Shown here: one piece after another, positions 5,955 through 7,213 of the stretch | How the letters are laid out: each line of letters begins with the position of its first letter | Position numbering within the stretch: position 1 is the stretch's first letter | Assembly (NCBI GenBank): GCA_947177515.1 | Contig: CAMWUU010000186.1 | Location: 1-7,213, forward strand | DNA length: 7,213 bases | Source: an uncultured Lachnospiraceae bacterium | GTDB lineage: Bacteria; Bacillota; Clostridia; Lachnospirales; Lachnospiraceae | Direction: 5' to 3' | Position numbers and translations under genes: made by a program | Notes under the pieces: generated by a model | Databases searched by the model: none | Seen by the model: only the letters and a program-made list of their open reading frames with translations | Told to the model about the DNA's origin: nothing

Positions 5955-7103
5955 CTACAACTGATATATTTCTTTTTCTTCCGCAAATATAAACTGCGTC
6001 CGGCATTCCCCATCCTTCATCATCACCTGCTCAATGGTTTGGTCCAAGGACGAATGCTCCTTTGCACAATGTACAATAACTGCTTTTTTGGGATTGACTT
6101 TCCGGATAAATTCCTGCATATCCGAAAAATCCCCATGAAGGGAAAACTCAATATTGACTTCCTTATAAAATCTTCCAAAAAATCCCTTTCTTCGGTTTGT
6201 AATCAATATGTGTGGAAGCTTTGGCGGTATCTGCCCAACTCCCCGATGCTCCATATCCATAATTGGTATGGACATCTGTTCCATTTTCAATACCACATCC
6301 ATAACCTGTCTGTCCAAAAAAATGGGAATTTTATTCACATTCCACTCACTCAATGTCTTTATAAACTCGATCCCCTTGCTTAGCTGCTGGATACGGCATA
6401 ACACCGAAACCCCTGTTTCTTCAACAATCCGCAGGGCATCCTGTACCCTGCCAAACAGCGCATCCCCTTTTTTTACATAATCCGGATGCTTCGCGTGCAG
6501 CCCGCACATAATCACCGTATCAATCGGGATATCCGCAGGAACTACACAGCCATTAGTCAGTGCCGTCCTCTCTAGGGAATAGTCCCCCGTATACAGTATC
6601 CTCCTTTTTCCGAATTCAAACAAAAGCATCATTGCCCCCGGGATATGACCAGCAGGCAAAAATGTTACTTTATATTTTCCAAAATCAATCTGTTTCATGT
6701 AACTTACCCTTGCAATCCGGTCAAGCAGGTTCTTTGCGGCCAGCCTTTTTTCTTCCCCCTTCCCACGGTACACAAAGTCCCGGTCATAGAGTTGATATTC
6801 AGCCAGCAGGGCAGTTATTTCCGTCATATACACGCCGGCCTTGCCGGCATCCCTCATGATTTTCAGGAGATAACCCAAATGATCCAGATGTGCATGTGAT
6901 ATGTATATCTGGTCAATCTGGTTCATGCTCTGGATAAAGGGGGAAGTTATTAAGGAATACAGCTCCGGTTCAAATACTATCCCATCCGAGATACCGGTTC
7001 CTGCATCCAGGATCAGGTTGCTGCCCCCTAGTTTCAGATAATAACAGCTTGCCCCCACCCTCTGTCCACCGCCCAATGCCATAAAATATATATCTTTTTC
7101 CAT
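5955..7103 (-). CDS. MBL-fold metallo-hydrolase of beta-CASP/CPSF73-like type, 382 aa
   Basis: This is a predicted zinc-dependent hydrolase, most like the RNA-processing beta-CASP nucleases (CPSF73, archaeal FttA, bacterial RNase J relatives), acting in the cytoplasm. The MBL motifs are complete: motif 1 LILDAGTG with D33, motif 2 HAHLDH at 70-75, motif 3 GH at H153, and motif 4 YTGDYS with D174. After the MBL core comes a helical/Rossmann-like stretch at about 195-300, then FSLHGDFSDMQEFI with H323 (motif B) and VIVHCAKE with H345 (motif C). That spacing matches the CPSF73 SAHAD...VHGE end. The motif A position, Glu in CPSF73, aligns with C200. The usual FALGR motif is degenerate (IQQLSKG). 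At 382 aa it is shorter than typical family members of about 450 or more, and the beta-CASP cap is abbreviated. I chose ATG 7103 over the in-frame start four codons upstream because GGGAGGAG lies directly before it. It is the first gene of the operon. Nuclease activity is inferred from the family. Confidence 0.88.
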   Translation of the reverse strand: MEKDIYFMALGGGQRVGASCYYLKLGGSNLILDAGTGISDGIVFEPELYSLITSPFIQSMNQIDQIYISHAHLDHLGYLLKIMRDAGKAGVYMTEITALLAEYQLYDRDFVYRGKGEEKRLAAKNLLDRIARVSYMKQIDFGKYKVTFLPAGHIPGAMMLLFEFGKRRILYTGDYSLERTALTNGCVVPADIPIDTVIMCGLHAKHPDYVKKGDALFGRVQDALRIVEETGVSVLCRIQQLSKGIEFIKTLSEWNVNKIPIFLDRQVMDVVLKMEQMSIPIMDMEHRGVGQIPPKLPHILITNRRKGFFGRFYKEVNIEFSLHGDFSDMQEFIRKVNPKKAVIVHCAKEHSSLDQTIEQVMMKDGECRTQFIFAEEKEIYQL

Positions 7104-7105
7104 AT

Positions 7106-7113
7106 CTCCTCCC
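7106..7113 (-). promoter_or_regulatory. Ribosome binding site of the MBL-fold hydrolase
   Basis: GGGAGGAG on the minus strand lies 2 nt before ATG 7103; spacing from the GGAG core is short but workable. It overlaps the alternative upstream start at 7115, which is why that start is rejected. Confidence 0.75.
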
Positions 7114-7164
7114 ATTCTGTAATTTCTACCCTATTTTTTCTCAGGCAGTTGAATGCTACTACTT

Positions 7165-7193
7165 ATTATAAACACTAAAACAAAAAATGTCAA
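7165..7193 (-). promoter_or_regulatory. Perfect-consensus sigma-A promoter of the hydrolase/GrpE-like/Hsp70-like operon
   Basis: On the minus strand TTGACA (7193-7188) is separated by exactly 17 bp from TATAAT (7170-7165). Both hexamers match the consensus at all twelve positions. Transcription would start near 7158 and give a leader of about 55 nt before ATG 7103. I see no clear operator palindrome overlapping it, although the window ends only 20 bases upstream of the -35 element. It implies strong basal transcription unless a repressor acts. Confidence 0.85.
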
Positions 7194-7213
7194 TTTTTCC
7201 TATTGTTATGGAT

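Noticed and set aside
5939..6013. N-terminal extension of 25 residues on the GrpE-like protein
   Set aside because: It would overlap the hydrolase gene, and the AAGGAGGG site at 5943-5950 clearly serves the ATG at 5938.
1..7213. CRISPR arrays, tRNA or rRNA genes, insertion sequences
   Set aside because: No regularly spaced repeats, no recognisable RNA genes and no transposase motifs were seen on either strand.

Overview
The window reads as chromosomal DNA of a low-to-moderate G+C Firmicute, most likely a clostridial (Lachnospiraceae-like) species. This rests on strong AGGAGG-type ribosome binding sites, a consensus TTGACA/TATAAT promoter, and an AzgA-type purine permease typical of the group. 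The taxonomic placement is an inference. All four supported genes lie on the minus strand, so transcription runs from right to left.

Layout, in transcription order: (1) 7104-7213 is an A+T-rich promoter region with a perfect-consensus sigma-A promoter (TTGACA, 17 bp, TATAAT). (2) 7103-5955 encodes a 382-residue metallo-beta-lactamase-fold protein with features of the beta-CASP/CPSF73 nuclease family. (3) 5938-4847 encodes a 363-residue protein whose C-terminal third looks like a diverged GrpE nucleotide-exchange factor, behind a roughly 190-residue N-terminal region I do not recognise. (4) 4847-2010 encodes a 945-residue Hsp70 (DnaK-like) protein with an intact ATPase core, a diverged substrate-binding beta domain and an extra helical C-terminus of about 300 residues. 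These three genes are packed with a 16-nt gap and then a 1-nt TAATG overlap, so they form one operon. (5) 2009-1797 is an intergenic leader with a G+C-rich stem-loop. (6) 1796-378 encodes an NCS2/AzgA-type purine permease, probably a separate housekeeping unit. (7) 1-377 has no convincing gene and carries a long imperfect hairpin at 290-350.

The three-gene operon is the main point of interest. A predicted RNase-type metallo-hydrolase is genetically tied to a private Hsp70 and its own GrpE-like exchange factor, with no J-domain protein in the window. The Hsp70 keeps its catalytic residues. By eye it has lost the conserved interdomain linker, the DnaK Arg167 position used for J-domain contact, and the Arg151 relay position. 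The hydrolase keeps every zinc ligand but has a Cys where the beta-CASP motif A acid is expected. I do not recognise this gene trio as a named system. A dedicated chaperone-controlled nuclease, in RNA quality control, stress response or phage/element conflict, is a reasonable hypothesis but is not proven by the sequence.
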